From Pseudohoeflea sp964511625 (GTDB taxonomy: Bacteria; Pseudomonadota; Alphaproteobacteria; Rhizobiales; Rhizobiaceae): a stretch of 64,000 bases of DNA. The position numbers and the translations under genes were made by a program. The stretch covers positions 62,001-126,000 of the forward strand of contig CAZEJG010000001.1 in assembly GCA_964511625.1 (NCBI GenBank), in the 5' to 3' direction. The notes under the pieces are model-generated. The model ran no database searches and was not told where the DNA came from. It saw only the letters and a program-made list of their open reading frames with translations. The number at the start of each line of letters is the position of its first letter. Position 1 is the first letter of the stretch. This document shows positions 7,199 to 15,569 of this stretch, piece by piece.

Positions 7199-8071
7199 AT
7201 GACACACGATATTACCGCTGCGGCCGCCGGCCGCTTCACTTTTCCCGGCACCAGCCTCTCGGTCAACCGCATGGGCTATGGCGCCATGCAACTGGCCGGA
7301 CCGCACGTCTTCGGCGAGCCGCAGAATCCCGAGGAAGCCCGCGCCACGCTCCGCGAAGCAGTGGCGCTCGGCGTCGATCACATCGACACCAGCGATTTCT
7401 ACGGCCCTTACGTCACCAACCGGCTGATCCGGGAAACCTTGTCTCCCTATCCGGCAGAGCTGACGCTGGTGACCAAGATCGGTGCCTGGCGCGACGACAA
7501 GGGCAACTGGATTCTCGATTCCTCGCCGGATTTCCTGCGCAAGTCGGTCGAAGACAATCTCGAAAACCTCCGTCTCGACCGAATGTCGATCGTCAACCTG
7601 CGCCTGGAAGGCCCCGAGGTGGATATCACGGCTCCGATGCAGGCCATGCGCAGGATGCAGGAGGAAGGTCTGATCGACCACATCGGGATCAGCACCGTCG
7701 ATATGGAGCAGGTGAACAAGGCACGCGACATCGCGCCGATCGTCTGCGTGCAGAACCTCTACAATCTCGCCAACCGTGGTGATGACGGGATGATAGACAG
7801 GCTGGCCGAAGACGGGATCGCCTATGTTCCCTATTTCCCGCTGGGCGGCTTCACGCCGCTGCAATCCGATGCCCTGAGCGAAGTGGCCGCCGAGATCGGC
7901 CGATCGGTACAATCGGTGGCGCTCGCCTGGCTTCTTCAGCGCAGCCCGAACATTCTCGTCATTCCCGGCACGTCGAAGCGCGCGCACCTTCGCGAGAATG
8001 TCGCCGCCGCAGCCCTGCAGTTGACCGACGATCAGGTCAGTCGACTGGACGGCATCGGCAACTTGGTCTGA
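7199..8071 (+). CDS. Aldo-keto reductase, PdxI/YdbC-like (pyridoxal reductase candidate)
   Basis: A 290-residue TIM-barrel NADPH oxidoreductase. Segments MGYGAMQLAGPHVFGEP, HIDTSDFYGPYVTN, VCVQNLYNLANRGDD, FPLGGFTPLQSDALSEVAA and IPGTSKRAHLRENVAA match, as I remember it, E. coli YdbC (PdxI), which reduces pyridoxal to pyridoxine with NADPH in B6 salvage. Asp and Tyr of the AKR tetrad are in DTSDFYG and the Lys in VTKIG; the usual catalytic His position reads VNLRLEGPE, as in that subfamily. It is divergent from a LysR gene. Function is inferred from resemblance; it lies 17 kb from the B6-degradation island. Confidence 0.8.
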   Translation: MTHDITAAAAGRFTFPGTSLSVNRMGYGAMQLAGPHVFGEPQNPEEARATLREAVALGVDHIDTSDFYGPYVTNRLIRETLSPYPAELTLVTKIGAWRDDKGNWILDSSPDFLRKSVEDNLENLRLDRMSIVNLRLEGPEVDITAPMQAMRRMQEEGLIDHIGISTVDMEQVNKARDIAPIVCVQNLYNLANRGDDGMIDRLAEDGIAYVPYFPLGGFTPLQSDALSEVAAEIGRSVQSVALAWLLQRSPNILVIPGTSKRAHLRENVAAAALQLTDDQVSRLDGIGNLV

Positions 8072-8080
8072 ACGTCCTGC

Positions 8081-8110
8081 AAAAACGCCGCCGCAGGACA
8101 TTGCGGCGGC
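8081..8110 (-). terminator. Terminator between the aldo-keto reductase gene and sthA
   Basis: The inverted repeat GCCGCCGCA / TGCGGCGGC with a 6 nt loop is preceded by AAAAA at 8081-8085, giving a U-tract for the minus-strand sthA transcript; the stem could also serve the plus-strand gene. Confidence 0.75.
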
Positions 8111-8125
8111 TCCGTTTCGCCCAAC

Positions 8126-9547
8126 CTATTCCGGATCTGCGTCAGCCGCGTGTCCCGGCGCTTCGCCCATCCGGTTCCAGGCGTCGAGGCCTGCGATCTT
8201 GTAGGCCTCGGCCAGCGTCGGATAGTTAAAGGTGTTCTCGACGAAATAGTCGACCGTGCCTTTGAGGTTGAGCACCGCCTGGCCGATATGGATGAGCTCG
8301 GTCGCCCCTTCGCCGACGATATGGGCGCCGAGCAGCCGGCGCGTCTTGAGTGAAAAGATCAGCTTCAAGAGGCCGGTGTCGAGGCCCATGATATGCCCGC
8401 GCGACGTCTCGCGAAAATGCGCGATGCCGCAGTCATAGGGGATCTTGCGCTCGATCACCTCTTCCTCGGTGAACCCGCAGGTGGAGATTTCCGGGACGGC
8501 ATAGATGCCATAGGGAAAGAAGCGCGGCGGCTCGATCGCCGGCACGCCGACGGCGTGGCGGGCGGCGATGCGGCCCTGTTCCATGGAGGTCGAGGCGAGG
8601 GAAGGGAAGCCCACCACGTCACCGGCCGCATAGATGTTCGGTACCGAGGTCTGGAAGGTTAGCGCGTCGACGGTCAGCCGTCCGCGCTTGTCGGCCTCCA
8701 GCCCGCAATTCTTCAATTCGAGCGTTTCGGTGGCGCCGACGCGACCGGCGGCGAACAGCACCATCTCCGCCGAGAGCCGGCGGCCGTTTGCGAGCGTGAC
8801 GTGGCAACGGCCACCGTCCTTCTCCACCGTCTCGATCGCCTGGCCGAAGACCAGCTTCATATTGCGATCGCGCAGCTGGTAGGCGAAGTCGTCGACGATC
8901 TCCTTGTCGATGAAATCGAGCATGGTATCGCGCGATTCGACCACCGTGACGGCGGTATCGAGAGCGGAGAAGATCGTCGCATATTCGATGCCGATCACGC
9001 CCGCGCCGATGACGATGAGCGAGCGCGGTAGCTCCGAGATCTCGAGAATTTCGTCACTGTCGACGATCGTTTTACCGTCAAAGGGAATATGGGCGGGGCG
9101 GAACGGCTTCGTGCCAACGGCGAGCAAGATGGACTGGCTGTCCACCTTCACCACCTCGCCGTCGTCCTTGGTCACTTCCAGTGTATGGGCGTCGACGAAG
9201 CGCGCGAGCCCGCGCATCTGATGAACGCGGTTGCGCGAGAACTGGTGCTCGAGCACGTCGACCTCGTGATCGAGCGTGATCAAGAGCCGCCGGCGCAGGT
9301 CGGACGCGCTGATCTCCTGCTTGACCCTGTAGGCGCGGCCGTAAAAGCCCCGCTCGCGCCAGCCGGTGAGATTGAGCGCGGTCTCGCGCAATGTCTTGGA
9401 GGGAATGGTGCCGGTATGGACGGAAACGCCGCCGACGCGCGTTCCCTTCTCGATTACCAGCACCTTCTTGCTGAGTTTGGCTGCCTGAATGGCCGCGCGG
9501 CGTCCCGCGGGCCCGCTGCCCACGACCACCAGATCGTAGCTGTGCAT
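8126..9547 (-). CDS. sthA: Soluble pyridine nucleotide transhydrogenase
   Basis: SthA is a cytoplasmic FAD enzyme of the disulfide-oxidoreductase fold that equilibrates NADPH and NADH. The 473-residue product opens with the FAD motif VVGSGPAGRRAA. Where disulfide reductases have a Cys pair, it has the SthA-type segment GGVSVHTGTIPSKTLRE without a redox cysteine. The NAD(P) motif VIGAGVIGIEYATIF and the C-terminal dimerisation domain are present, and length matches the family. The ATG at 9547 gives MHSYDLVVVGSG, the usual N-terminus. A terminator follows. Confidence 0.93.
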   Translation of the reverse strand: MHSYDLVVVGSGPAGRRAAIQAAKLSKKVLVIEKGTRVGGVSVHTGTIPSKTLRETALNLTGWRERGFYGRAYRVKQEISASDLRRRLLITLDHEVDVLEHQFSRNRVHQMRGLARFVDAHTLEVTKDDGEVVKVDSQSILLAVGTKPFRPAHIPFDGKTIVDSDEILEISELPRSLIVIGAGVIGIEYATIFSALDTAVTVVESRDTMLDFIDKEIVDDFAYQLRDRNMKLVFGQAIETVEKDGGRCHVTLANGRRLSAEMVLFAAGRVGATETLELKNCGLEADKRGRLTVDALTFQTSVPNIYAAGDVVGFPSLASTSMEQGRIAARHAVGVPAIEPPRFFPYGIYAVPEISTCGFTEEEVIERKIPYDCGIAHFRETSRGHIMGLDTGLLKLIFSLKTRRLLGAHIVGEGATELIHIGQAVLNLKGTVDYFVENTFNYPTLAEAYKIAGLDAWNRMGEAPGHAADADPE

Positions 9548-9786
9548 GCCTGGTCCCCGAATCTGTGGATGTGTTGCCCTTGTCCGCGGTTACGCTGCAC
9601 TGCGGTAGCCGATTTGTCAAAGGTCCGAAGCTTGGCAGGCGAAGGGGTTCGGGAGGCGTTGTTCACGGGGCCGATGTTGACACGGGCGTCATGGGTCGCA
9701 TTTATCGGGCCATCCGGATTGGCATCGACCGAACGGGTGCCGGTTCGCGCGATACCCGCGCGCCGCGATGCGGTGGTGAGCTTTTC

Positions 9787-10698
9787 ATGACGTCCAGCAG
9801 ATATGGCTATCTCTTCGCGGTCCTGGCGGTCACGATATTTGCCTCCCAGGACGGGATCTCGAAATATCTCGGTGAGCAGTATCCGCCGATCTTCATCGGC
9901 ATGATCCGCTATTTCGCCTTTGCCGGCTTCGCCGTGGCGCTCGCCGCCCGCTCGCCGGGCGGGGTGAGGGCCGCGGCGCGCAGCAAGCGGCCGTGGATCC
10001 AGTGTTTTCGCGGCGTCCTTCTCGCCCTTCAGATCGTCGTCGCCATTCAGGCCTTCGCCACTGTCGGGCTGATTCAGTCTCAGGCAATCTTCGCCTCAGG
10101 CCCGATCTTCGTGGCGCTTCTGTCCATGCCGGTGCTGGGCGAGCGCGTCGGCTGGCGACGGTGGCTGGCGATCGTCGTCGGTCTCGTCGGCGTCGTCATC
10201 CTGCTCAATCCCGGTGCGGTGGGCGACGCCGCAGGCAGCCTCGGCTGGTCCACCCTCTGGCCGCTCGGCGGCGCCGTGATGATGGGGTTTTATGCGGTAA
10301 CGACGCGGCTCGCCGGCCGCGAGGACAGCTCGATGACGAGCTTCTTCTATACCGGCGTCGTCGGAATGGTGGTGCTGACGGCCATCGGTCCGTTTTTCCT
10401 GGCCTCGCCGTCGCCGGGCGACTGGGTGTGGATCGGCATCCTCTGCCTGACCGGCATGAGCAGCCACTTCCTGCTGATCAAGGCATACGAGCATCTCGAT
10501 GCCGTCGCCGTCCAGCCGATCGGCTACCTCCAACTCGTCGTGGGCGCCTTCATCGGTGTCTTCGTCTTCGGCGAATCCCTGCATCTCAACCTTGTGCTCG
10601 GCGCCGGCATCGTCGTCGCCGCCGGTGCGTTTACAGTCTGGCGCGAACATGTGGTGGCGCGGCGGAAGGCCGCGGACGCACGTAGTTCCGATCAGTAG
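9787..10698 (+). CDS. EamA-family (DMT superfamily) membrane transporter
   Basis: The 303-residue product has about ten hydrophobic segments arranged as two EamA repeats (near residues 7-140 and 155-285), the drug/metabolite transporter layout. The start at 9787 (MTSSRYGYLFAVLAVTIFAS) is chosen because the first membrane helix starts there and a GGTGAGC element precedes it; the frame is open to 9565 but that part is Arg-rich and not membrane-like. Several short ARxPGG- and FxxVGLIQSQAIFASGP-type motifs are typical of the family. The substrate cannot be deduced, and no metabolic partner genes are adjacent. Confidence 0.85.
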   Translation: MTSSRYGYLFAVLAVTIFASQDGISKYLGEQYPPIFIGMIRYFAFAGFAVALAARSPGGVRAAARSKRPWIQCFRGVLLALQIVVAIQAFATVGLIQSQAIFASGPIFVALLSMPVLGERVGWRRWLAIVVGLVGVVILLNPGAVGDAAGSLGWSTLWPLGGAVMMGFYAVTTRLAGREDSSMTSFFYTGVVGMVVLTAIGPFFLASPSPGDWVWIGILCLTGMSSHFLLIKAYEHLDAVAVQPIGYLQLVVGAFIGVFVFGESLHLNLVLGAGIVVAAGAFTVWREHVVARRKAADARSSDQ

Positions 10699-10845
10699 TA
10701 AACAGTGCTTTGACCCCCGATGCAGTCCGGCTGTTGGGGAAGAACATCCCGAAATATGTAAACCTAAAAAGTGTATATGATAATATTGACACGTAAAAGG
10801 ATATGCACTTAGTTTGAGCAAGTAAAAGTTCAGGGGGGTGTGGCC

Positions 10846-13074
10846 ATGCCGGACATCACCGTAAGCGCCGATTTGCTGGCTCGTGCCGGCCGGAAGAACT
10901 GTTATGCGGTCCCGGACAAGGGGATGGTCTTCTTCGGCATACGCGGACTGACTCCCGAGCACCCGCTCGATACCAGTTTTGCGAAGGCGCATCCCGCCAG
11001 ACTGAGTGCTTTCGATTTTCGCAGAATGCGATGCACGCTTGGGCAGTGGAACGTCGAGACCGGCGAGATCGCGCTTTTCCCAGGGTCTACCGTCCCCTCC
11101 GAGGGAAGCATCGCCATCGCGAAGAAAGAAAACGGCAATGGGACAAATCTCCTCATGCCTGGCCGCTTCGAGTATCAGAAGGGCGTGCATAAGCAGGGCA
11201 AGCCGGGCGGACACAGAGCCTTTCGCCAAGCATCGTTTCAGCCCGTTTGGCGAACGGCCGACAATCTAACCTATGATTTCGAGGACAGGTTGGATTTTGG
11301 TTCCGGCTCGGGTGATTTCGTCTGGGACAATATTCACGCGGCGTATTACGAAAACCCTGAAGGCCGGTACTCGAGCGCGGGGTGTCAAGTTGTCTGTGGT
11401 TTGCCGAAGTCGGCCGGTCGTGCGCGCGAAACAGGTCCCTGGCGCGCTTTTATCGATTCTGCTTATGCGGCGGAGCAGGACCGCTTCGTCTATCTGCTGT
11501 TTGGCGCCGAGGAGCTGGCCTACATCGACAAGGTGCCGGATTCGGCGCTGAAGCAGACCGTCAGATACGGGTCGTCGGGACCTCTGGCGAAAAAGGTGCA
11601 GCAAGCGCTCATCAAGACGGGTTATCTGACCGGAAGCGCGGATGGCATTTTCGGACGGATGTCGCTGATGGCACTCGTCGAGTTTCAGCGGCGTCAGTTG
11701 GGTTCACGCGCGGCCGACGGGGTTTGCGGAGAGATGACGGCCAACGCGCTTGGCGTCGTTCTGCCGACCCTCGCCGAAGCCAGTTCCGTTCCGCTCCCGG
11801 CAGGCGTTGCGGAACAATCTGCGACGGACAATCCTGATTTGCCCGATGAGACCGACCTGGCTCCCGACGTACTCGCGCTTCTGCTTGCGGCTCTTGGAGA
11901 ACACTCTTCCTCGGTTGCAAGCGAGATGACGGGTGCGGCTGGTGGCGCAGCCGCTGGATCTGTTGTCGCGGAAACAGGCCAACCCTCTATCGGTATCGCG
12001 GCCGAAAGCGCCAGCCGGGATAATTTCGAGCGTGCCCAGGAGATCATTCGCGTTTTCGAGGGCAAGTATGTTGATGATCCGAAGGATCCGGGCGGCGCCA
12101 CGAATTTCGGCATCACGCACAAGGTTCTCGCACGCTGGCGTGGCCGGCCGGTCAGCAAGGCGGAAGTTGCCGCCATGCCGTATGAGGAAGCCAAGGCTAT
12201 CTACTTCTCTGAATATTGGACAAGGGCGGGTTGCGCGGCCATGCCGGGACCGTTGGCGTTAGCCGTCTACAATGTCGCTGTTCATGCCGGGGTCGGAAGG
12301 GCGGGGCAGTACTTGCAGAAGGCGCTCAACGTATGCGGGGCGCCGGTGAACGTGGACGGAATCGTCGGTCAGCAAACGCTCGGTGCGATTGCGAAGGTTC
12401 CGCAGGCGGACCTGATCGACGAGATCATCGATCTTTACGCGGCGAAACTGCGTTCCCACAAAGAGTACGCACATTTCAAGAAGGGTTTCGAGTGGCGCAT
12501 AACGACGTTGCGCGCCGAAACCGGGCGCTGGCTTGATGATATCGGCGGACAGGCGCCCCTGGTTCCAACGCCACCCATTATCGAGGAAGAGGATCCCGTC
12601 GTGACCAACAACACGGACGAAATTCTTAAGGTGCTGATCAAGATGCTCGAGAGTGGCGCCCCCACCCCGACGCCGGCTGTCACCGATGAAGGCAAGGCTT
12701 CTTCGCCGCTGGTCAACCTGGCAGTTCTGTTGCGCAACCTGGGCCAGCGTCTGGAGGGCGTGCCTGTTATCCTGCCCAAAGATTCGGCGGCGACCAATGT
12801 GCTCACGCCGGTAAACGGCGCCTTGGGTTCAACCCTCGGCAAACTTCTCGATGGCAGGAAAACTGGCCTCGGTATCATCGGTGCGCTCGCCAGCACGCTG
12901 CTCGCGCCGACCACCGATGGCGGCACGGCTGCAACGTCGCCGCTTGGAGAACTCATACCGCTTCTGGCGGCTATTCCGGGACTGTCGTCGATCATGATGC
13001 CGATATCGTTGGCACTGTTGGGTTGGGGTCTACTTGGAAAAGTCGACAAATACGTACGTGCCGACAAGGTGTGA
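10846..13074 (+). CDS. Multidomain murein-active protein: LD-transpeptidase-like region, PG-binding domain, GH108 muramidase
   Basis: The 742-residue product has at least three parts. Residues 1-235 contain an IHAA...SSAGC arrangement (His164, Cys180) resembling the H-x15-S(x)GC active-site pattern of YkuD L,D-transpeptidases, though the domain is divergent. Residues 240-305 (SSGPLAKKVQQALIKTGYL, ADGIFGRMSLMAL) form a PG_binding_1 domain. Residues 393-560 (FEGKYVDDPKDPGGATNFGI) form a GH108/ZliS-type N-acetylmuramidase with Glu405 as expected catalytic acid, plus a PG_binding_3 tail. A low-complexity linker and a hydrophobic C-terminus (about 700-735) follow; there is no N-terminal signal peptide. 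AGGGGGG at 10832-10838 fits the ATG at 10846. Upstream DNA is unusually AT-rich, hinting at acquisition. Confidence 0.75.
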   Translation: MPDITVSADLLARAGRKNCYAVPDKGMVFFGIRGLTPEHPLDTSFAKAHPARLSAFDFRRMRCTLGQWNVETGEIALFPGSTVPSEGSIAIAKKENGNGTNLLMPGRFEYQKGVHKQGKPGGHRAFRQASFQPVWRTADNLTYDFEDRLDFGSGSGDFVWDNIHAAYYENPEGRYSSAGCQVVCGLPKSAGRARETGPWRAFIDSAYAAEQDRFVYLLFGAEELAYIDKVPDSALKQTVRYGSSGPLAKKVQQALIKTGYLTGSADGIFGRMSLMALVEFQRRQLGSRAADGVCGEMTANALGVVLPTLAEASSVPLPAGVAEQSATDNPDLPDETDLAPDVLALLLAALGEHSSSVASEMTGAAGGAAAGSVVAETGQPSIGIAAESASRDNFERAQEIIRVFEGKYVDDPKDPGGATNFGITHKVLARWRGRPVSKAEVAAMPYEEAKAIYFSEYWTRAGCAAMPGPLALAVYNVAVHAGVGRAGQYLQKALNVCGAPVNVDGIVGQQTLGAIAKVPQADLIDEIIDLYAAKLRSHKEYAHFKKGFEWRITTLRAETGRWLDDIGGQAPLVPTPPIIEEEDPVVTNNTDEILKVLIKMLESGAPTPTPAVTDEGKASSPLVNLAVLLRNLGQRLEGVPVILPKDSAATNVLTPVNGALGSTLGKLLDGRKTGLGIIGALASTLLAPTTDGGTAATSPLGELIPLLAAIPGLSSIMMPISLALLGWGLLGKVDKYVRADKV

Positions 13075-13124
13075 TATCACCACGCGGCGTGACGCCGTAT
13101 CGACCTTGTTTATAAGTTCATCAC

Positions 13125-13931
13125 CTAGATCAGCTTCAGCCCCTTGAGGCTCGCGTGGCCATTCTTGCCGATGATGATGTGGTCGTGGACGGTGATGCCG
13201 AGCGGCTTGGCGGTGTCGACGATCATGCGGGTCATGTCGATATCGGCCCGCGAGGGCGTCGGATCGCCGGACGGGTGGTTGTGGACGAGGATGATCGCCG
13301 TTGCCGAAAGTTCGAGCGCCCGCTTGACCACTTCGCGGGGATAGACCGGCGTATGGTCGACCGTGCCCGTCTGCTGCACCTCGTCGGCGATCAGCGCATT
13401 CTTCTTGTCGAGAAACAGGATGCGGAACTGTTCGCGCGCCTCGAACGCCATCGCCGCCCGGCAATACTCGATCACCGAAGCCCATGAGGCGAGCACCGGC
13501 CGCGCCTTGATCTCGCTTTTCAGCATGCGGTGTGCCAAGGCGCCGATCAGCTTGAGATCGGTCGCGACGATTTCGCCGATGCCGCTGATTTCCATCAGCC
13601 GCTCGACCGGTGCCCCAAAGATCTCGGGCAGCGATCCGAAGCGGTCGAGCAGTGCCTTGGCGATCGGCTTGGTGTCGCGGCGCGGGATCAGGCTGAACAG
13701 CAGGAGTTCGAGAAGCTCGTAATCGGCGAGCGCCCGGTCGCCCGATTGCCGGAACCGCTCGCGCAGCCGGTCCCGGTGGCCGTGATAATGCGCCGCCTTG
13801 CCGAGGCCAGGCTTCGCAGCGGGGGGATTGGCCTGCGGCGTGGGTGAGGGGTGTTCGCTGAAATAGCCGCGTTCGTCGGGCTGGTCGCCGCCCGTCTCGT
13901 CATCATCGTCGATCGGCGGCCTGGATATCAT
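13125..13931 (-). CDS. radC: RadC-family JAMM-domain protein
   Basis: The 268-residue product has an N-terminal charged, Pro-rich extension (residues 1-45), a UPF0758 helix-hairpin-helix-like segment (LLELLLFSLIPRRDTKPIAK) and a C-terminal JAMM/MPN+ domain with the metal motif HNHPSGDPTPSRAD (about residues 215-228). The name RadC is historical; the biochemical role is unresolved, with proposed links to DNA metabolism. The start overlaps the stop of map by 3 bp (13928-13931), so the two are translationally coupled. Confidence 0.9.
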   Translation of the reverse strand: MISRPPIDDDDETGGDQPDERGYFSEHPSPTPQANPPAAKPGLGKAAHYHGHRDRLRERFRQSGDRALADYELLELLLFSLIPRRDTKPIAKALLDRFGSLPEIFGAPVERLMEISGIGEIVATDLKLIGALAHRMLKSEIKARPVLASWASVIEYCRAAMAFEAREQFRILFLDKKNALIADEVQQTGTVDHTPVYPREVVKRALELSATAIILVHNHPSGDPTPSRADIDMTRMIVDTAKPLGITVHDHIIIGKNGHASLKGLKLI

Positions 13932-14764
13932 TTTGGCAGGCCGGGCTTGTCGAGCCCGCCGGGGGAAAGGGTGAAGATCTCGCAGCCGTCGGCCGTCACA
14001 CCCACCGTGTGCTCGTATTGCGCCGAGAGCGAGCGGTCGCGCGTCACTGCAGTCCAGCCGTCGGAGAGCACCTTCACATGCGGCCGTCCGAGATTGATCA
14101 TCGGCTCGATGGTAAAGATCATGCCTTCGCGGATTTCCGGGCCTTCATTGGCGCGGCCGTAATGCAGGATGTTGGGGGCGTCGTGGAACAGCCGTCCGAC
14201 GCCATGGCCGCAGAAATCGCGCACCACCGAGCAGCGCTCGGCCTCGGCGTAGGTCTGGATCGCCTCGCCGATGGCGCCGATACGGGCGCCCGGCTTTACC
14301 GCGGCGATGCCGAGCATCAGGCAGTCATGGGTGATTTCCAGGAGCCGCTCGGCTGCACGCTTGACCTCGCCCACTGGATACATCCGGCTCGAATCCCCGT
14401 GCCAGCCGTCGAGGACGTAAGTCACGTCGATATTGACCACGTCGCCGTCGCGCAGCGGCTTCTCGTTGGGGATGCCGTGGCACACCACATGGTTGATCGA
14501 GGTGCAGGTCGATTTGGTGTAGCCGCGATAGTTCAGCGTCGCCGGCATTGCGCCGTTGTCCATACCGAATTCGAAGACGAAGCGATCGATCTCGTTGGTC
14601 GTCACACCAGGCTTGGCGAGATGGACAAGCTCGTCGAGACAACGTGCCGTCAACTGGCACGCCTTGCGCATGCCTTCGAAGGCTTCCGCCCCGTAGAGAC
14701 GAATCTGGCCGGTGTTTTTCAGCACTGCCTGGTCGGCATCGATATAGGTGACCATCGGGGACAT
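13928..14764 (-). CDS. map: Methionine aminopeptidase, type I
   Basis: Map removes the initiator methionine from nascent proteins in the cytoplasm. The 278-residue product carries the pita-bread fold with all five metal ligands recognisable: Asp in VNIDVTY and GDSSRMYPVG, His in GHGVGRLFHDAPN, and Glu in FTIEPMI and the C-terminal SAQYEHTVGV segment. The start at 14764 (MSPMVTYIDADQ) is likely; a second ATG at 14755 is equally plausible, while the longer open frame is not conserved-looking. The gene lies between sfsA (28 bp upstream) and radC (overlapping). Confidence 0.95.
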   Translation of the reverse strand: MSPMVTYIDADQAVLKNTGQIRLYGAEAFEGMRKACQLTARCLDELVHLAKPGVTTNEIDRFVFEFGMDNGAMPATLNYRGYTKSTCTSINHVVCHGIPNEKPLRDGDVVNIDVTYVLDGWHGDSSRMYPVGEVKRAAERLLEITHDCLMLGIAAVKPGARIGAIGEAIQTYAEAERCSVVRDFCGHGVGRLFHDAPNILHYGRANEGPEIREGMIFTIEPMINLGRPHVKVLSDGWTAVTRDRSLSAQYEHTVGVTADGCEIFTLSPGGLDKPGLPK

Positions 14765-14792
14765 AATTCCGTATGTCTGCCGCCGGCATTGC

Positions 14793-15515
14793 TCAGCGGG
14801 CTTCGTTGACGAGATTCTCGGCCACGGGAATGCGCAGCTCCGGCCGAATTTCCTCTGGCGTGATTTTGCACCGAATGGCGCAGGCTTCAACCCCGCGTTT
14901 CATTGCCCGGTCGAAGGCTGCGCCATAGGCGGGGTCGAGATCGCGGCAGATCGACAGGCTGTCGCAGTCGCCGCGCTGAATGAGATAGACCATCACCGCG
15001 CGGTGTCCGGCCTCGACCATGTCGCCGAGTTCCTCGAGATGCTTGGCGCCGCGGCTCGTCACGCTTTCGGGAAACTCGGCCACCCGCCCACGACGGCGAT
15101 AGTGCACGTTCTTGACCTCGACATAGGCGCGGCCGCGGACCGGGTCGTCGAGCTGGATGTCGATACGCGAGTTCACGCCATATTTCTGTTCTCGCTTGAG
15201 GTCCGCGTAGGTCCCGAGATCGCCGATCAGTCCGGTGCGGATCGCTTCCTCGGCGAGCCGGTTGGGTCGCCCGGTATTGATGCCGACCAGCGTGCCGTCC
15301 GCCTCGACGAGTTCGAGGCTGTGGGGGTACTTCCGCTTCGGGTTGTCGTGGTTTTCAAGCCAGATCAGCGATCCGGGCGTCGTCAGTCCGCGCATCGAAC
15401 CGGTGTTCGGGCAGGAGCCGGTGATGAAGTCGCCGCTTTCGAGTTCGGCATCGAAGAGAAACCGCTTGTAGCGGCGGATGAGCCGCGCGGGAGTGAGGGC
15501 TGTCGGGAATTGCAT
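14793..15515 (-). CDS. sfsA: SfsA family DNA-binding / nuclease-like protein
   Basis: The 240-residue product starts MQFPTALTPARLIRRYKRFL and contains the SfsA hallmarks CPNTGSMRGL (about residues 40-50) and FPESVTSRGAKHLEEL (about 155-170), with an acidic PD-(D/E)xK-like segment between (VEVKNVHY). SfsA was named for sugar-fermentation stimulation and later assigned a nuclease fold. The start at 15515 puts the first conserved residues at the N-terminus; the extension to 15566 is not family-like. It lies in a same-strand run phaC-sfsA-map-radC. Confidence 0.92.
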   Translation of the reverse strand: MQFPTALTPARLIRRYKRFLFDAELESGDFITGSCPNTGSMRGLTTPGSLIWLENHDNPKRKYPHSLELVEADGTLVGINTGRPNRLAEEAIRTGLIGDLGTYADLKREQKYGVNSRIDIQLDDPVRGRAYVEVKNVHYRRRGRVAEFPESVTSRGAKHLEELGDMVEAGHRAVMVYLIQRGDCDSLSICRDLDPAYGAAFDRAMKRGVEACAIRCKITPEEIRPELRIPVAENLVNEAR

Positions 15516-15569
15516 GGTTGTGGCAATAAACCGGATCGGGCACCGATCCAAGTCATCAACATCCACATC

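Noticed and set aside
9565..9786. N-terminal extension of the EamA transporter
   Set aside because: The extra 74 residues are Arg/Gly-rich, non-hydrophobic and precede a normal first membrane helix with its own ribosome-binding site.
10846..13074. Remnant prophage
   Set aside because: Only the muramidase domain is phage-like; flanking genes are an EamA transporter and radC, with no integrase, capsid or tail genes.
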